DNA from: Vulcaniibacterium thermophilum
GTDB lineage: Bacteria; Pseudomonadota; Gammaproteobacteria; Xanthomonadales; Xanthomonadaceae
Length of the DNA: 41,017 nucleotides
Assembly (NCBI RefSeq): GCF_007923255.1
Contig: NZ_VOHJ01000024.1
Coordinates: forward strand, 1 to 41,017
Direction of reading: 5' to 3'
Of the stretch, positions 19,132-29,598 are shown piece after piece (the first letter of the stretch is position 1; each line of letters opens with the position of its first letter). The notes under the pieces are model-generated. The model was not told where the DNA came from and ran no database searches. It saw only the letters and a program-made list of their open reading frames with translations. A program made the translations under genes and the position numbers.

Positions 19132-19401
19132 TCATTGATCCTCGTCGAAGCGGCGCTCGAACAGCGCCGTGACCGCGTCGGCGGCCGCCTGCTCGTCCTC
19201 GCCTTCCACGCGCAGCCGGATCTGGGTGCCCTGACCTGCGGCGAGCAGCATCACGCCCATGATGCTTTTGGCGTTGATCTCGCGGCCCTTCGCGGTGAGC
19301 GTGACCGTGCTGCGGTACTGCGACAGCAACTGCACCAGCTTGGCCGTGGCGCGCGCGTGCAGGCCGAGGCGGTTGGTCACGGTCAGGTCGCGTTCGATCA
19401 T
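19132..19401 (-). CDS. ptsH: Phosphocarrier protein HPr
   Basis: Small phosphocarrier of the PTS, 89 residues. H15 (NRLGLHARATAK) takes phosphate from enzyme I, and S46 (INAKSIMGVM) is the residue phosphorylated by HPr kinase. HprK is encoded two genes upstream, which fits an intact Ser-46 site. It lies between the EIIA gene (9-base gap) and ptsI and is surely cotranscribed with them. Confidence 0.96.
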   Translation of the reverse strand: MIERDLTVTNRLGLHARATAKLVQLLSQYRSTVTLTAKGREINAKSIMGVMLLAAGQGTQIRLRVEGEDEQAAADAVTALFERRFDEDQ

Positions 19402-19410
19402 GCAGTGTCC

Positions 19411-19803
19411 TCAGGCATCGTCCAGGACGACGCCGTTGCGCGCGCCGATCGATGCGACCGACGGCAGTTCGTCCAGCGGAAGGTCGGCGTAGTTCATCAC
19501 CCGCAGCAGCATCGGCAGGCTGAGCGCCGACACGCGTCGCACCGGCGTGCCGAGCCGCGCCAGACGCGCGGCGAGGTTGCTCGGCGTGGCGCCGTACAGA
19601 TCGGTCAGCACCAGCACCCCCTCGCCGCGGTCGACCCGGCGCAGCGCCGCGCTGGCGTGCGGCAGGAGCTGTTCGAGGTCGCCGTCGAACGGAACCTCGA
19701 GCGCCTCGACCGGCAGCGGCAGTGTGTGCAGCAGCCGGCGCGCGACCGCCACCAGCGCGGTGCCGACGCCTTCGTGGGTGATGAGCAGGATGCCGACGGC
19801 CAT
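19411..19803 (-). CDS. PTS mannose-type EIIA domain protein
   Basis: Stand-alone EIIA of the mannose/fructose (ManX) fold, 130 residues. The active-site H10 lies in LLITHEGVG near the N-terminus, and the later strand GVLVLTDLYGATPSNLAARL is typical of the family. With no EIIB/EIIC partners nearby it is probably the terminal phosphate acceptor of a regulatory PTS. It is first of the EIIA-ptsH-ptsI group; a heptamer repeat array separates it from rapZ. Confidence 0.93.
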   Translation of the reverse strand: MAVGILLITHEGVGTALVAVARRLLHTLPLPVEALEVPFDGDLEQLLPHASAALRRVDRGEGVLVLTDLYGATPSNLAARLARLGTPVRRVSALSLPMLLRVMNYADLPLDELPSVASIGARNGVVLDDA

Positions 19804-19859
19804 GCGGGCACGGTAGCAAATGGCGGGTGGGGGAGGGATGGGGAGGGGAGCGGGGGATA

Positions 19860-19916
19860 GGGAACAGGGAACAGGGAACAGGGAACAGGGAACAGGGAAC
19901 AGGGAACAGGGAAAGA
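19860..19916 (-). repeat. 7-bp tandem array, (GGGAACA)n
   Basis: Seven exact GGGAACA units (19860-19908) are followed by diverged gggaaag and gggaacgg units up to about 19945. Read on the minus strand the unit is GTTCCCT, a member of the RTTCCCN family. It lies between the rapZ stop and the EIIA start, both on the minus strand. Confidence 0.95.
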
Positions 19917-19976
19917 GGGGAACGGGAACGGCAACGGGGGATGCGGCGGCGCTTTGCGCTGCGTTCCGCGTGCGAC

Positions 19977-20867
19977 CTACAGCTCCCGGTGATGCACCGC
20001 GACTTCCTCCCAGCCCTGCTGCCGCGCGTGCTCGGCGAGACGTTCGGCGAGGTACACGGAGCGGTGGCGGCCGCCGGTGCAGCCGATCGCGACGGTCGCG
20101 TAGCTGCGGTTGCCCTCGGCGCGCATGCGCGGCAGCCAGGTGTCGAGGAACGCGGCGATCTGGTCGGCGAACAGGTTCACGTCCGGCTGCGCCTGCAGGA
20201 ACTCGCGCACCGCCGCGTCGCGGCCGGACAGCGGACGCAGCGTCTTGTCCCAGTGCGGGTTGGGCAGGCCGCGCGCATCGAACACGAAGTCCGCGTCCGC
20301 CGGAACGCCGTAACGGTAGGCGAACGATTCGAACAGCAGCGACATCTGCGCGCTGCCGCCGATGCCGAATTCGGTGATGACCAGCCGCCGCAACTGATGA
20401 ACGTTGAGGTCGCTGGTGTCGATCACCGCATCGGCGATCTGCCGCACCGGCCGCAGCACCTGGCGTTCCAGCGCGATCGCGTCGGCCAGGCTCAGCCCGA
20501 GCTGGCTGAGCGGATGACGCCGGCGGGTGTCGGCGTAGCGGCGGATCAGCATCTCGTCGCGCGCATCGAAGAACAGCAGCCGCGGGTCGGGGCCGAGCCG
20601 GCCGACCGCCGACAGCCAGTCCGCGATGTGGCTGAGATCGCTGTAGCGGTTGCGCACGTCGATGCCCACCGCCAGCTTCGGCGCGGCCACCTGTTCGGCG
20701 CTCAGCACGCCCTGCACGAACTGCGGCAGCAGCTCGGCCGGCAGGTTGTCGACGCAGTAGTAGCCCAGATCCTCGAAGGTGTTCAGCGCGACCGACTTGC
20801 CCGACCCCGACATGCCGGTCACCACCACCAGCGGCGGTGCCGGCATCGCCTCCGCCGGCGCGCTCAT
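19977..20867 (-). CDS. rapZ: RNase adapter protein RapZ
   Basis: RapZ binds nucleotides and, in E. coli, hands the sRNA GlmZ to RNase E to control glucosamine-6-phosphate synthase. The 296-residue product has a P-loop (GMSGSGKS, residues 18-25), the [11 protein letters not shown] segment, the [11 protein letters not shown] signature and the C-terminal [15 protein letters not shown] motif. ATG 20867 overlaps the hprK stop (ATGA), fixing the start. Whether GlmZ exists in this lineage cannot be told from the window, so the RNA target is unknown. Confidence 0.93.
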   Translation of the reverse strand: MSAPAEAMPAPPLVVVTGMSGSGKSVALNTFEDLGYYCVDNLPAELLPQFVQGVLSAEQVAAPKLAVGIDVRNRYSDLSHIADWLSAVGRLGPDPRLLFFDARDEMLIRRYADTRRRHPLSQLGLSLADAIALERQVLRPVRQIADAVIDTSDLNVHQLRRLVITEFGIGGSAQMSLLFESFAYRYGVPADADFVFDARGLPNPHWDKTLRPLSGRDAAVREFLQAQPDVNLFADQIAAFLDTWLPRMRAEGNRSYATVAIGCTGGRHRSVYLAERLAEHARQQGWEEVAVHHREL

Positions 20868-21811
20868 GTCGAACGCTCCAGGAAATGGCTGTGCCGGGCC
20901 ATGAACGCCGCCGCCGGATCGACGCCCTTCGCCCGCAGCAGATGGGTGCGCGTGGCCGCTTCGGTGAGCACGGCGAGGTTGCGGCCGGGCATCACCGGCA
21001 GGGTGATCATCGGCACGTCGAGGTCGAGCACGCGACGCACGCCGAGCTCGCCGGTGATGCGCTCCAGGCCGCGCGGCTGCGGTTCCAGCGAAGGCCTCGT
21101 CAGGTGCACGATCAGGCGCAGGTACTTGTTCCGCTTCACCGCGGTGTCGCCGAACATCTGGCGGATGTTGAGCACGCCAAGGCCCCGCACTTCGAGCAGA
21201 TCCTGCAGCAGTTCCGGGCAGGTGCCGTCGAGCACGTCCGGCGCGATCTGGGTGAACTCGGGCGCATCGTCGGCGACCAGGCGGTGGCCGCGGGTGACCA
21301 GCTCCAGCGCCAGTTCGCTCTTGCCGGATCCCGCCTCGCCGGTGATCAGCACGCCGATCGAGTAGATCTCCATGAACACGCCGTGCAGCGTCACCCGCGG
21401 CGCCAGCGTGCGCGCCAGGTGGTACTGCAGATGGTTGAGCAGCTCGTGCCCGCGCCGCGGCGACACCCACAGCGGCGTATCGCTTTCCTCCGCGGCCAGC
21501 CGCAGGTCCTCGGGGCAGGACTGGCTCTTGCTGATCACCAGCGCCAGCGGGCGGAACTGGATGATCTTCTCGATCGTCTCCCAGCGCTGGCGCGAGTCGA
21601 GCGCATCGAGCCAGGCCAGCTCCTCCGAGCCGAGGATCTGCACCTTGTTCGGGTAGATGATGTTGAGGTAGCCGGCCAGCGAGGGCCGGCGGGCGACGGT
21701 TTCCACCGCCTCCAGCAGACGGTCGGCGCCGCGCTGGCCGGCGACCCAGCGCAGGCCCAGGCGTTCGCGCTGCTGCTCGAACAGGTCGGCGGCGGTGATG
21801 CTGGCGTTCAT
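20864..21811 (-). CDS. hprK: HPr kinase/phosphorylase
   Basis: Bifunctional enzyme that phosphorylates HPr at Ser-46 and removes the phosphate again. The 315-residue product has an N-terminal domain, the P-loop [12 protein letters not shown] (158-169), [10 protein letters not shown] with the catalytic Asp pair 181-182, and the HprK signature [16 protein letters not shown] at about 207-222. E. coli has ptsN in this slot of the rpoN cluster; here hprK takes its place, as in many proteobacteria with an incomplete PTS. It overlaps rapZ by four bases. Confidence 0.95.
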   Translation of the reverse strand: MNASITAADLFEQQRERLGLRWVAGQRGADRLLEAVETVARRPSLAGYLNIIYPNKVQILGSEELAWLDALDSRQRWETIEKIIQFRPLALVISKSQSCPEDLRLAAEESDTPLWVSPRRGHELLNHLQYHLARTLAPRVTLHGVFMEIYSIGVLITGEAGSGKSELALELVTRGHRLVADDAPEFTQIAPDVLDGTCPELLQDLLEVRGLGVLNIRQMFGDTAVKRNKYLRLIVHLTRPSLEPQPRGLERITGELGVRRVLDLDVPMITLPVMPGRNLAVLTEAATRTHLLRAKGVDPAAAFMARHSHFLERST

Positions 21812-21828
21812 GGGCGTGGATGCGAAAG

Positions 21829-21849
21829 CGCCCGCCGGGCGGCGGGCGC
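21829..21849 (-). terminator. GC hairpin between hpf and hprK
   Basis: GCGCCCGCC (21829-21837) pairs with GGCGGGCGC (21841-21849) around a 3-base loop, and on the minus strand it is followed by TTTCGC. It could attenuate transcription from hpf into hprK. The T-tract is short, so this is tentative. Confidence 0.4.
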
Positions 21850-21857
21850 GGGCGGCG

Positions 21858-22181
21858 TCAGCCGACGCTGTTGCGCGCGAGGCTCTCTCCGCGATGGTGA
21901 TCGACGAGCTTCTCCTTGTGCTTGACCAGCATGCGGTCGAGCTTGTCGGTCAGCAGATCGATCGCCGCGTACATGTCCTGCCCGTCGCTGTCGGCGTGCA
22001 GGGTGCGGCCGCCGATGTTCACGTTGGCCTCGGCGTGGTGGCGGTTCTTCTCGACCGCGAGCGTCACGCGCACGTCGAAGGCCGGGTCGAAATGGCGCTC
22101 CAGACGCTGCATCTTGGTTTCGACGTACTGCCGCAGCGCAGCCGTGATCTCGATCTGCTGGCCGTGGATATCGATACGCAT
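21858..22181 (-). CDS. hpf: Ribosome hibernation promoting factor (short HPF)
   Basis: Binds the 30S decoding region and promotes inactive 100S ribosome dimers in slow growth. The 107-residue product is the short form, with the family pattern [20 protein letters not shown], the basic [10 protein letters not shown] strand and [18 protein letters not shown] near-perfect Shine-Dalgarno, AAGGAGGT, lies five bases before ATG 22181, the strongest in the window and evidence of high expression. It follows rpoN as in E. coli. Confidence 0.95.
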   Translation of the reverse strand: MRIDIHGQQIEITAALRQYVETKMQRLERHFDPAFDVRVTLAVEKNRHHAEANVNIGGRTLHADSDGQDMYAAIDLLTDKLDRMLVKHKEKLVDHHRGESLARNSVG

Positions 22182-22356
22182 CGCTACCTCCTTCGCGTCG
22201 AGTGGATGTAAGCATGGCACGCCGGCCGGGAAGCGCAACCGCCGCTGGCCAGGCCCTACGGGAGAGATAGGGGCGTACAGTGGCAACGCAACCCGCGCAG
22301 CAAGGCACGGGCGCGCAGGCGGCGGCGTCGCCGTTCGTCGGCGGGCGCCGCGCGCC

Positions 22357-23772
22357 TCAGCCCATGCGGACCCGATCCTGCGAGGACGGGATGTTCATCG
22401 CCTCGCGGTACTTGGCGACGGTGCGGCGGGCGACCGGAATGCCGGTCGCCTTCAGGCGTTCGGCCAGGCGCGCGTCGGACAGCGGTTTGCGCGGGTTCTC
22501 GGTCTCGATGAGACGGCGGATCATCGCCTGGATCGCGGTGCTCGACAGTTCGCCGCCGGTCTCGCTGCTCACGCCGGAGGCGAAGAACGCACGCAGCGGC
22601 AGCGTGCCGCGCGGCGTGCGCGCGTACTTGCGCGCGATCGCGCGCGAGACGGTCGACTCGTGCAGGCCGATCTCGGCGGCCACCTCGCGCAGCGTCAGCG
22701 GCCGCAGCGCGCTGTCGCCGAACTCGAGGAAGCCGGCCTGCGCCTTGATCAGGCAGCGCACCACCTTCAGCAGCGTCTCGCCGCGCGCTTCCAGGCTCTT
22801 CAGCAGCCAGCGCGCTTCCTGCAGCTGGCTCTTGAGGTAGCTGGCGTCGCTGCCGCTGGCGTGGCGCAGCAGGTTCTCGTAGCCGCGATGGATGGTGACG
22901 CGCGGGCGCATGTTCTCGGCGAGCGCGCAGCGCCATTGCCCATGCTGGCGCCAGATCACCACGTCCGGCACCACATAGGTGTCGCTGCGGATCGGGCCGA
23001 TCTGCGAGCCCGGCCGCGGATCGAGCGAGCGCAGCAGGCCGACCGCCGCCTCGACCTCGTCGCGACCGGCCTGCAGCTCGCTGGCCACCCCCTCGGCGCC
23101 GATCTTCGGCAGGCGCTCGAGCAGTCCGTCGGTGAGGCGGTAGGCGAGCGCCCGCCCGGGCGTGTCTTCCGGAAGCGTGTCCAGTTGCAACCGCAGGCAT
23201 TCGCCGAGGTCGCGCGCGCCGACGCCGACCGGATCGAAGCGCTGGATCTGGTGCAGGACGGTGAGGATCTCCTCCGGCTGCGCGGCGAACGCCGCGCCGA
23301 GCGTGGCGGCGATCGTCTCCAGCGGTTCGCGCAGATAACCGTCGTCGGACAGCGATTCGATGATCGCCACGCCGATCTGGCGGTCGCGCTCGCTCAGCCG
23401 GCTCAGGTGCAACTGCCAGAGCAGATGATCCTGCAGGGTGTCGGCTTCGGCGACCTGTTCGGCCGCCGGCGTGTCCTCGAAATCGCTGCGGCCGCCGCGC
23501 TCCTGCCAGGGCTCCTCGGGTTCCCAGTCGGCCTCGCCGTCGGCGGCCGCTTCCGCGGCGGGCTCATCGCCGGATGCCGCGCCGTCGGCGGACGCCGGCG
23601 CGTCCATCTCGAGCGTGGATTCGGCCCAGTCCAGCAGCGGGTTGCTCTCCACCGCCGCGACCAGCTCCGCCTCCAGTTCGACCGCCGACAACTGCAGCAG
23701 ACGGATGGCCTGCCGCAGTTGCGGCGTCATCACGAGCTGCTGTCCGAGGGTGGTCTGCAGGCGGGGCTTCAT
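22357..23772 (-). CDS. rpoN: RNA polymerase sigma-54 factor
   Basis: Alternative sigma factor for -24/-12 promoters, needing enhancer-binding activators. The 471-residue product has region I (the Gln/Leu-rich activator-contact start, LGQQLVMTPQLRQAIRLLQL), an acidic Ala-rich region II at about 50-110, the core-binding region, the HTH (LREVAAEIGLHESTVSRAIA) and the RpoN box ARRTVAKYRE at 448-457. In Xanthomonas relatives RpoN controls pilin and flagellar genes. It follows lptB by 63 bases on the same strand. Confidence 0.97.
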   Translation of the reverse strand: MKPRLQTTLGQQLVMTPQLRQAIRLLQLSAVELEAELVAAVESNPLLDWAESTLEMDAPASADGAASGDEPAAEAAADGEADWEPEEPWQERGGRSDFEDTPAAEQVAEADTLQDHLLWQLHLSRLSERDRQIGVAIIESLSDDGYLREPLETIAATLGAAFAAQPEEILTVLHQIQRFDPVGVGARDLGECLRLQLDTLPEDTPGRALAYRLTDGLLERLPKIGAEGVASELQAGRDEVEAAVGLLRSLDPRPGSQIGPIRSDTYVVPDVVIWRQHGQWRCALAENMRPRVTIHRGYENLLRHASGSDASYLKSQLQEARWLLKSLEARGETLLKVVRCLIKAQAGFLEFGDSALRPLTLREVAAEIGLHESTVSRAIARKYARTPRGTLPLRAFFASGVSSETGGELSSTAIQAMIRRLIETENPRKPLSDARLAERLKATGIPVARRTVAKYREAMNIPSSQDRVRMG

Positions 23773-23835
23773 GCTTCGCGTGACGTCGTTGGCCGTCGCG
23801 TGCGCGGGCGGGAACGGGTCCCGGAAGCCCCAGCA

Positions 23836-24554
<719 letters not shown>

Positions 24555-24555
<1 letters not shown>

Positions 24556-25061
24556 CAGTCGGCCTTCGCCTGACGGTTCTTCGGCAGGAAGCGCACCTTC
24601 ACCCGGCTGTTCTCGCTGCCGGCCTGGATCTGGCCGCTGGCCATGTTGTAGACGATGCGCTCGCCGCTGACCGAGCCGTCGGGCTTGCTGAGCGTGGCGT
24701 TGCCGATGAACACCACGGTCTCCGATTGCAGGTCGTACTCCACCCGCGAGGAGCGCGCGCTGACCTGTTCGCCGTTGTCGAGCTGCTGCTCCATCTGCAC
24801 GGGCGCGCCGGTGAGGAACACCTTCTGGATGTCGCCGCCGCCGCGCCGCAGGTCGGCGGTCGCCGCGCTGATGCGCAGGGTGCCCTGCACGATGCGGACG
24901 TTGCCCTTGAACAGGCAGGGGCCGCGGTCGTTGCCGACCGCGCAGTCGGTGTGGTTGGCGTCCAGGTCCATCGGCTGGTTGCGGTCCGAGGAACGCGCGA
25001 GGGCGTCGCCCGCGAAGGCGGCGAGCAGCAGCGCGGTGAGGCTAGCGGGCAGTGCGTGCAT
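24555..25061 (-). CDS. lptA: LPS transport periplasmic protein LptA
   Basis: Periplasmic OstA-domain protein that forms the beta-jellyroll bridge for LPS between LptC and LptD. The 168-residue product has a signal peptide cleaved after about residue 22 (AFAGDALA) and repeated beta strands such as [20 protein letters not shown] and [24 protein letters not shown] 25061 begins the signal peptide and overlaps the end of lptC by 20 bases, indicating coupling. Confidence 0.93.
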
Positions 25062-25608
25062 AGCGGGCGGTGACGTCGTGGAGGGTGACGCGCTTGGTGT
25101 CGAGGCGGGCCTCGCCACCGCGGCGGCCGGTCAGTATAAGTCCCGGCTGGGTGAGCACGACCTGGCTGCGGGTATCGGCGCGGTCGCGCTCGGGAAAGAC
25201 GTTGAGCGTCTCGCTTTCCATCCGCAGCGGACGATCCTGCGCGTCGCGGCTGCTGGCGACCACTTCGCCGCGCAGGCGCAGCTCGTCGGCGTCGGCCGAC
25301 ACCCAGCCGGCGCGGGCGCGCACCACCCATGGGGTGTGGGCCGGATCGCGCGGCGGCAGGGTGAACACCGGCGTGGCGATCTGCATGGTCTTGCGCGCGG
25401 GGTCGCGTTCCAGCCGCGGCGCGCGCAGCGTGAACGCCTCCTTGCCCTGGCGGTCGAGCACCACCAGTTCGAAATCGTTGAGCACGTAGTCCGGACGCAG
25501 GTTCGCGCGCGGCGCGACCGGCGCGACGTCGCGCTGGCGCCACACCGCCCAGCCGCTGAGCAGCGCGCCCAGCAGCAGCGCGACCGACAGCGGCGCGCGC
25601 CAGTTCAT
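25042..25608 (-). CDS. lptC: LPS export protein LptC
   Basis: Bitopic inner-membrane protein joining LptB2FG to LptA. The 188-residue product has a membrane anchor at about residues 7-25 followed by the periplasmic OstA-like fold (PDYVLNDFELVVLDRQGKEAF, later MESETLNVFPERDRADTRSQ). ATG 25608 overlaps the kdsC stop (ATGA), which decides the start. The order kdsD-kdsC-lptC-lptA-lptB matches E. coli. Confidence 0.93.
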   Translation of the reverse strand: MNWRAPLSVALLLGALLSGWAVWRQRDVAPVAPRANLRPDYVLNDFELVVLDRQGKEAFTLRAPRLERDPARKTMQIATPVFTLPPRDPAHTPWVVRARAGWVSADADELRLRGEVVASSRDAQDRPLRMESETLNVFPERDRADTRSQVVLTQPGLILTGRRGGEARLDTKRVTLHDVTARYARTAR

Positions 25609-26168
25609 GCCGAAGGCTCCGGCTCGGCGATCGCCGCCAGCAGCCGTTCGGCGTGGCCCTGCGCGGTCAGCAGCAGGTCGCAGAACTCGCGCACCGCGCC
25701 CTCGCCGCCGCGCGCGCGGGTGCGCCAGTGCGCGTGCGGATGCAGCCACGGGTGCGCATTGGCGGGGGCGACCGCGAAGGCGACGTGCCGCATCACGCGC
25801 AGATCGGGCAGGTCATCGCCCATGAACGCGGCCTCGTCGAGCGACAGCCCGGCCTCGGCGGCGATCGCGCGCACACAGGCGAGCTTGTCCTTCACGCCGA
25901 CATGCGCGGGCACGCCGAGTTCGGCGGCGCGGTGCGCGACCACCTCGCCCGCGCGCGCGGTCACGAACGCCACCCGCAGTCCGGCGCGGCGCAACAGCAC
26001 CAGGCCCTGGCCGTCGGCGACGTGGAACGCCTTCAGCTCGCGGCCGGCATCGTCGAAGAACAGCCGGCCGTCGGTCAGCGTGCCGTCGACGTCGAAGCAG
26101 GCCAGGCGCACGCGGCGGGCGCGCTCGCGGACGTCGTCGGGGCAGGGATCGAGATGGTCGCTGAGCAC
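25605..26168 (-). CDS. kdsC: KDO 8-phosphate phosphatase KdsC
   Basis: HAD-family phosphatase that releases Kdo from Kdo-8-phosphate for LPS core synthesis. The 187-residue product matches the E. coli length (188). It has motif I CFDVDGTLTDG, motif II VTARAGEV, a conserved Lys in GVKDKL and motif III MGDDLPDL. GTG 26168 was chosen because a GGAAG sits six bases upstream and gives the family length; an ATG at 26243 would add 25 Arg-rich residues. Confidence 0.92.
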   Translation of the reverse strand: MLSDHLDPCPDDVRERARRVRLACFDVDGTLTDGRLFFDDAGRELKAFHVADGQGLVLLRRAGLRVAFVTARAGEVVAHRAAELGVPAHVGVKDKLACVRAIAAEAGLSLDEAAFMGDDLPDLRVMRHVAFAVAPANAHPWLHPHAHWRTRARGGEGAVREFCDLLLTAQGHAERLLAAIAEPEPSA

Positions 26169-26239
26169 GAGGGGCTTCCGTCGTTGTCGTCGTGAGCATG
26201 ACCGGCGCGCGGCGAACGGTGCCCGAACGGCGAGGCCGT

Positions 26240-27238
26240 TCACACCACCCGCGCGCGCAGCAGATCGTGGATGTTCAGCGCGCCGACCACGCGGCGCTCG
26301 GCGTCCACCACCAGCAGGCCGCTGATCTTGTGCGTCTCCATCAGCCGCGCCGCTTCCACCGCCAGCGCGTCGGCGCCGATGGTCTTCGGCGCGCGCGTCA
26401 TCACCTCGGCGATGCGCGTGTTGCGCAGGTCGAGGTTCTCGTCGTCGAGGCTGCGGCGCAGGTCGCCGTCGGTGTACAGGCCGAGCAGGCGGCCGTCGTC
26501 GTCGACCACCGCGGTCATGCCGAGCCGCTTGCGGGTCATCTCCACCAGCGCCTCGCTGACGCTGGCGTCCGCCCTCACGCGCGGCACCGCATCGCCCGAA
26601 TGCATGACGTCGGCGATGTGCAGCAGCAGGCGGCGGCCGAGCGCGCCGGCCGGATGCGAGCGGGCGAAGTCGTCGGCGGTGAAACCGCGCGCCTCCAGCA
26701 GCGCCACCGCCAGCGCATCGCCCATCGCCAGCGCGGCGGTGGTGCTGGCGGTCGGCGCCAGCGCCAGCGGACAGGCTTCGGCCGGCACGGTGACGTCGAG
26801 GTGCACGTCGGCCTCGCGCGCCAGCGTGGAGCCCGGTCGCCCGGTCATCGCGATCAGCCGGTTGCCCTGGCGCTTCAGCACCGGCAGCAGCATCAGCACC
26901 TCGTCGCTCTCGCCGGAATTGGACAGCGCCAGCACGATGTCGGCGTCGGTGACCATGCCGAGATCGCCGTGGCCGGCCTCGCCCGGATGCATGTAGAACG
27001 CCGGCGTGCCGGTGGAGGCGAGCGTCGCGGCGATCTTGCGCGCGACGTGGCCGGATTTGCCCATGCCGGTGCAGACCACCCGTCCGCGCGCTTCCAGGAT
27101 CAGCCGGCAGGCGGCGGTGAACGCGCCGTCGATGCGGGCGGCGACGGCGGCGAGCGCGTCGCGTTCGATCTCGAACACGCGTCGGCCGCTGGCGGCGAGG
27201 GCGGCGTCGGACAGGTCGGGCAGGGGGCGGGCGTCCAT
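26240..27238 (-). CDS. kdsD: D-arabinose 5-phosphate isomerase KdsD
   Basis: Converts ribulose 5-phosphate to arabinose 5-phosphate, the first Kdo precursor. The 332-residue product has a SIS domain (about 45-180: CTGMGKSGHVARKIA, then HPGEAGHGDLGM and ALSNSGESDEV) and two C-terminal CBS domains (about 215-330). ATG 27238 gives a length close to E. coli KdsD (328). It heads the minus-strand LPS/rpoN cluster and is transcribed divergently from the bolA-like gene. Confidence 0.95.
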   Translation of the reverse strand: MDARPLPDLSDAALAASGRRVFEIERDALAAVAARIDGAFTAACRLILEARGRVVCTGMGKSGHVARKIAATLASTGTPAFYMHPGEAGHGDLGMVTDADIVLALSNSGESDEVLMLLPVLKRQGNRLIAMTGRPGSTLAREADVHLDVTVPAEACPLALAPTASTTAALAMGDALAVALLEARGFTADDFARSHPAGALGRRLLLHIADVMHSGDAVPRVRADASVSEALVEMTRKRLGMTAVVDDDGRLLGLYTDGDLRRSLDDENLDLRNTRIAEVMTRAPKTIGADALAVEAARLMETHKISGLLVVDAERRVVGALNIHDLLRARVV

Positions 27239-27385
27239 GGGGTCTCGTGCGGCCGGAGCGGGCGGTCGGCCATTCCGGGCCGAGGGGCTTTCCGTTAGGC
27301 TAGCCGGCAATTCTAGCGGCTTCGCGCCGCGCCCTCCGTGGCCGCCGCCGGCGCGGTCACCGTCCCGTCAGTCGAGCCGCCGCAC

Positions 27386-27643
27386 TTGAACGCCGAAACC
27401 ATCCGCTCCCTGATCGAACAAGGCCTGCCCGGCGCGCGCGTGGACGTGCGCGGCGACGACGGCGTGCACTTCGACGCCGTGGTGATCAGCGAGGCTTTCC
27501 GCGGCAAGTTGCCGCTGGCGCGCCACCGTCTGGTCTACGCCACCCTCGGCGAGCTGATGGGCGGGGCGATCCACGCGCTGTCGCTGAAGACGCTGACGCC
27601 GGAGGAAGCAGCGGAGCGGGAATCGGGAATCGGCAATCGCTGA
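27386..27643 (+). CDS. BolA/IbaG-family protein with repeat-derived C-terminus
   Basis: Small BolA-fold protein, related to E. coli IbaG, which partners monothiol glutaredoxins in iron-sulfur handling. From TTG 27386 it is 85 residues, close to the family length, with the conserved GDDGVHFDAVVISEAF and IHALSLKTLTPEEA motifs. A GTG at 27338 would add 16 residues; neither start has a clear Shine-Dalgarno. The final ESGIGNR is encoded by three RTTCCCN-family heptamers, so the C-terminus appears to come from repeat DNA. It lies directly before murA, as ibaG does in E. coli. Confidence 0.85.
   Translation: MNAETIRSLIEQGLPGARVDVRGDDGVHFDAVVISEAFRGKLPLARHRLVYATLGELMGGAIHALSLKTLTPEEAAERESGIGNR
27618..27638 (-). 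repeat. Heptamer repeats inside the bolA-like 3' end
   Basis: Three tandem 7-mers, GGGAATC, GGGAATC and GGCAATC, end two bases before the TGA at 27641-27643. On the minus strand they read GATTCCC, the same family as the array at 29541. They encode the last residues of the bolA-like protein. Confidence 0.85.
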
Positions 27644-28960
<1,317 letters not shown>

Positions 28961-29216
28961 GCCCGTCGGGCGCGTGGTGACGACGGCGGAACGGTTGGCT
29001 TCGCCGTCGGCGGTCGCGTTCGTCGTGCCCGGCGCCCGTCGGCAAGCCCCGGGATGGCCGGGCCGGGATCCATCGCCTCTGCAGCGATCGGTGAAAAGCA
29101 CCTTGGTCCCCGGCGTGCGCCGGGGCGAAGGGGCGGGGTCACGCGGTCACGAGCCGTCTTCCGGGGGAAGCCAGGCGCCGATGCGTGGCGACGGTGACTG
29201 CTTCACCCCCTCCCAA

Positions 29217-29241
29217 CCTCCCCCTGCAAAGCAGGGGGAGG
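29217..29241 (+). terminator. Strong hairpin downstream of murA
   Basis: CCTCCCCCTGC pairs perfectly with GCAGGGGGAGG around an AAA loop (11-bp stem). It is preceded by cccctcccaa, a layout found in dispersed repeats of this bacterial group. It could end murA transcripts, but no T-tract follows. Confidence 0.45.
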
Positions 29242-29280
29242 AGTGCGAGGCCTAGGGGGGCAACGCGTGCGTGACTGCAT

Positions 29281-29530
29281 CGCGCGTCCGCGCAACGGCG
29301 GGCCAAGGCCCGCCCTACTGCCGCGAGGCAGGGGGAGGAGTGCGAGGCGTAGGGGCGACCCGCCATCGCGCGTGTGTGGCGGCGTCGCGCGTCCGCGCAA
29401 GCGGCGGGCCAAGGCCCGCCCTACTGCCGCGAGGCAGGGGGAGGAGTGCGAGGCGTAGGGGCGACCCGCCATCGCGCGTGTGTGGCGGCGTCGCGCGTCC
29501 GCGCAAGCGGCGGGCCAAGGCCCGCCCTAC
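29281..29530. repeat. 106-bp direct tandem repeat with internal palindrome
   Basis: The palindrome GGCGGGCCAAGGCCCGCC occurs at 29297, 29403 and 29509, exactly 106 bp apart, and the sequence between copies is almost identical (about 2.4 units). Each full unit also carries gcagggggaggagtgcgagg, matching the right half of the hairpin at 29217. The first copy differs by small changes near its start. Confidence 0.95.
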
Positions 29531-29540
29531 GGCCTTAGCC

Positions 29541-29596
29541 TTCCCGATTCCCGATTCCCGATTCCCGATTCCCGATTCCCGATTCCCGATTTCCCG
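29541..29596 (+). repeat. 7-bp tandem array, (ATTCCCG)n
   Basis: Seven exact TTCCCGA units (29541-29589) plus a partial unit end two bases before the stop codon (complement of 29599-29601) of the minus-strand DUF3108 gene. It is a member of the RTTCCCN heptamer family. Confidence 0.95.
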
Positions 29597-29598
29597 CC

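Larger units (their letters stand above)
28961..29598. other. Repeat-filled intergenic region, no gene supported
   Basis: The 638 bases between convergent murA and the DUF3108 gene hold no credible coding sequence. Contents in order: about 245 bases of unremarkable GC-rich DNA, a strong hairpin (29217-29241), a 106-bp tandem repeat (29281-29530) and a heptamer array (29541-29596). Open frames on both strands cross the repeats but mirror the 106-bp period. Confidence 0.75.

Noticed and set aside
22182-22260. Possible sigma-54 (-24/-12) promoter upstream of hpf
   Set aside because: A TGGCAC is present near 22214 but on the opposite strand and without a correctly spaced TTGC partner.
26169-26243. 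Longer kdsC starting at ATG 26243
   Set aside because: The added residues are Arg-rich without family similarity, and GTG 26168 has a Shine-Dalgarno and gives the usual length.
29203-29472. Open frames on both strands across the 106-bp repeats
   Set aside because: Their predicted products repeat with the same 106-bp periodicity and match no family. They arise from repeat DNA without stops.
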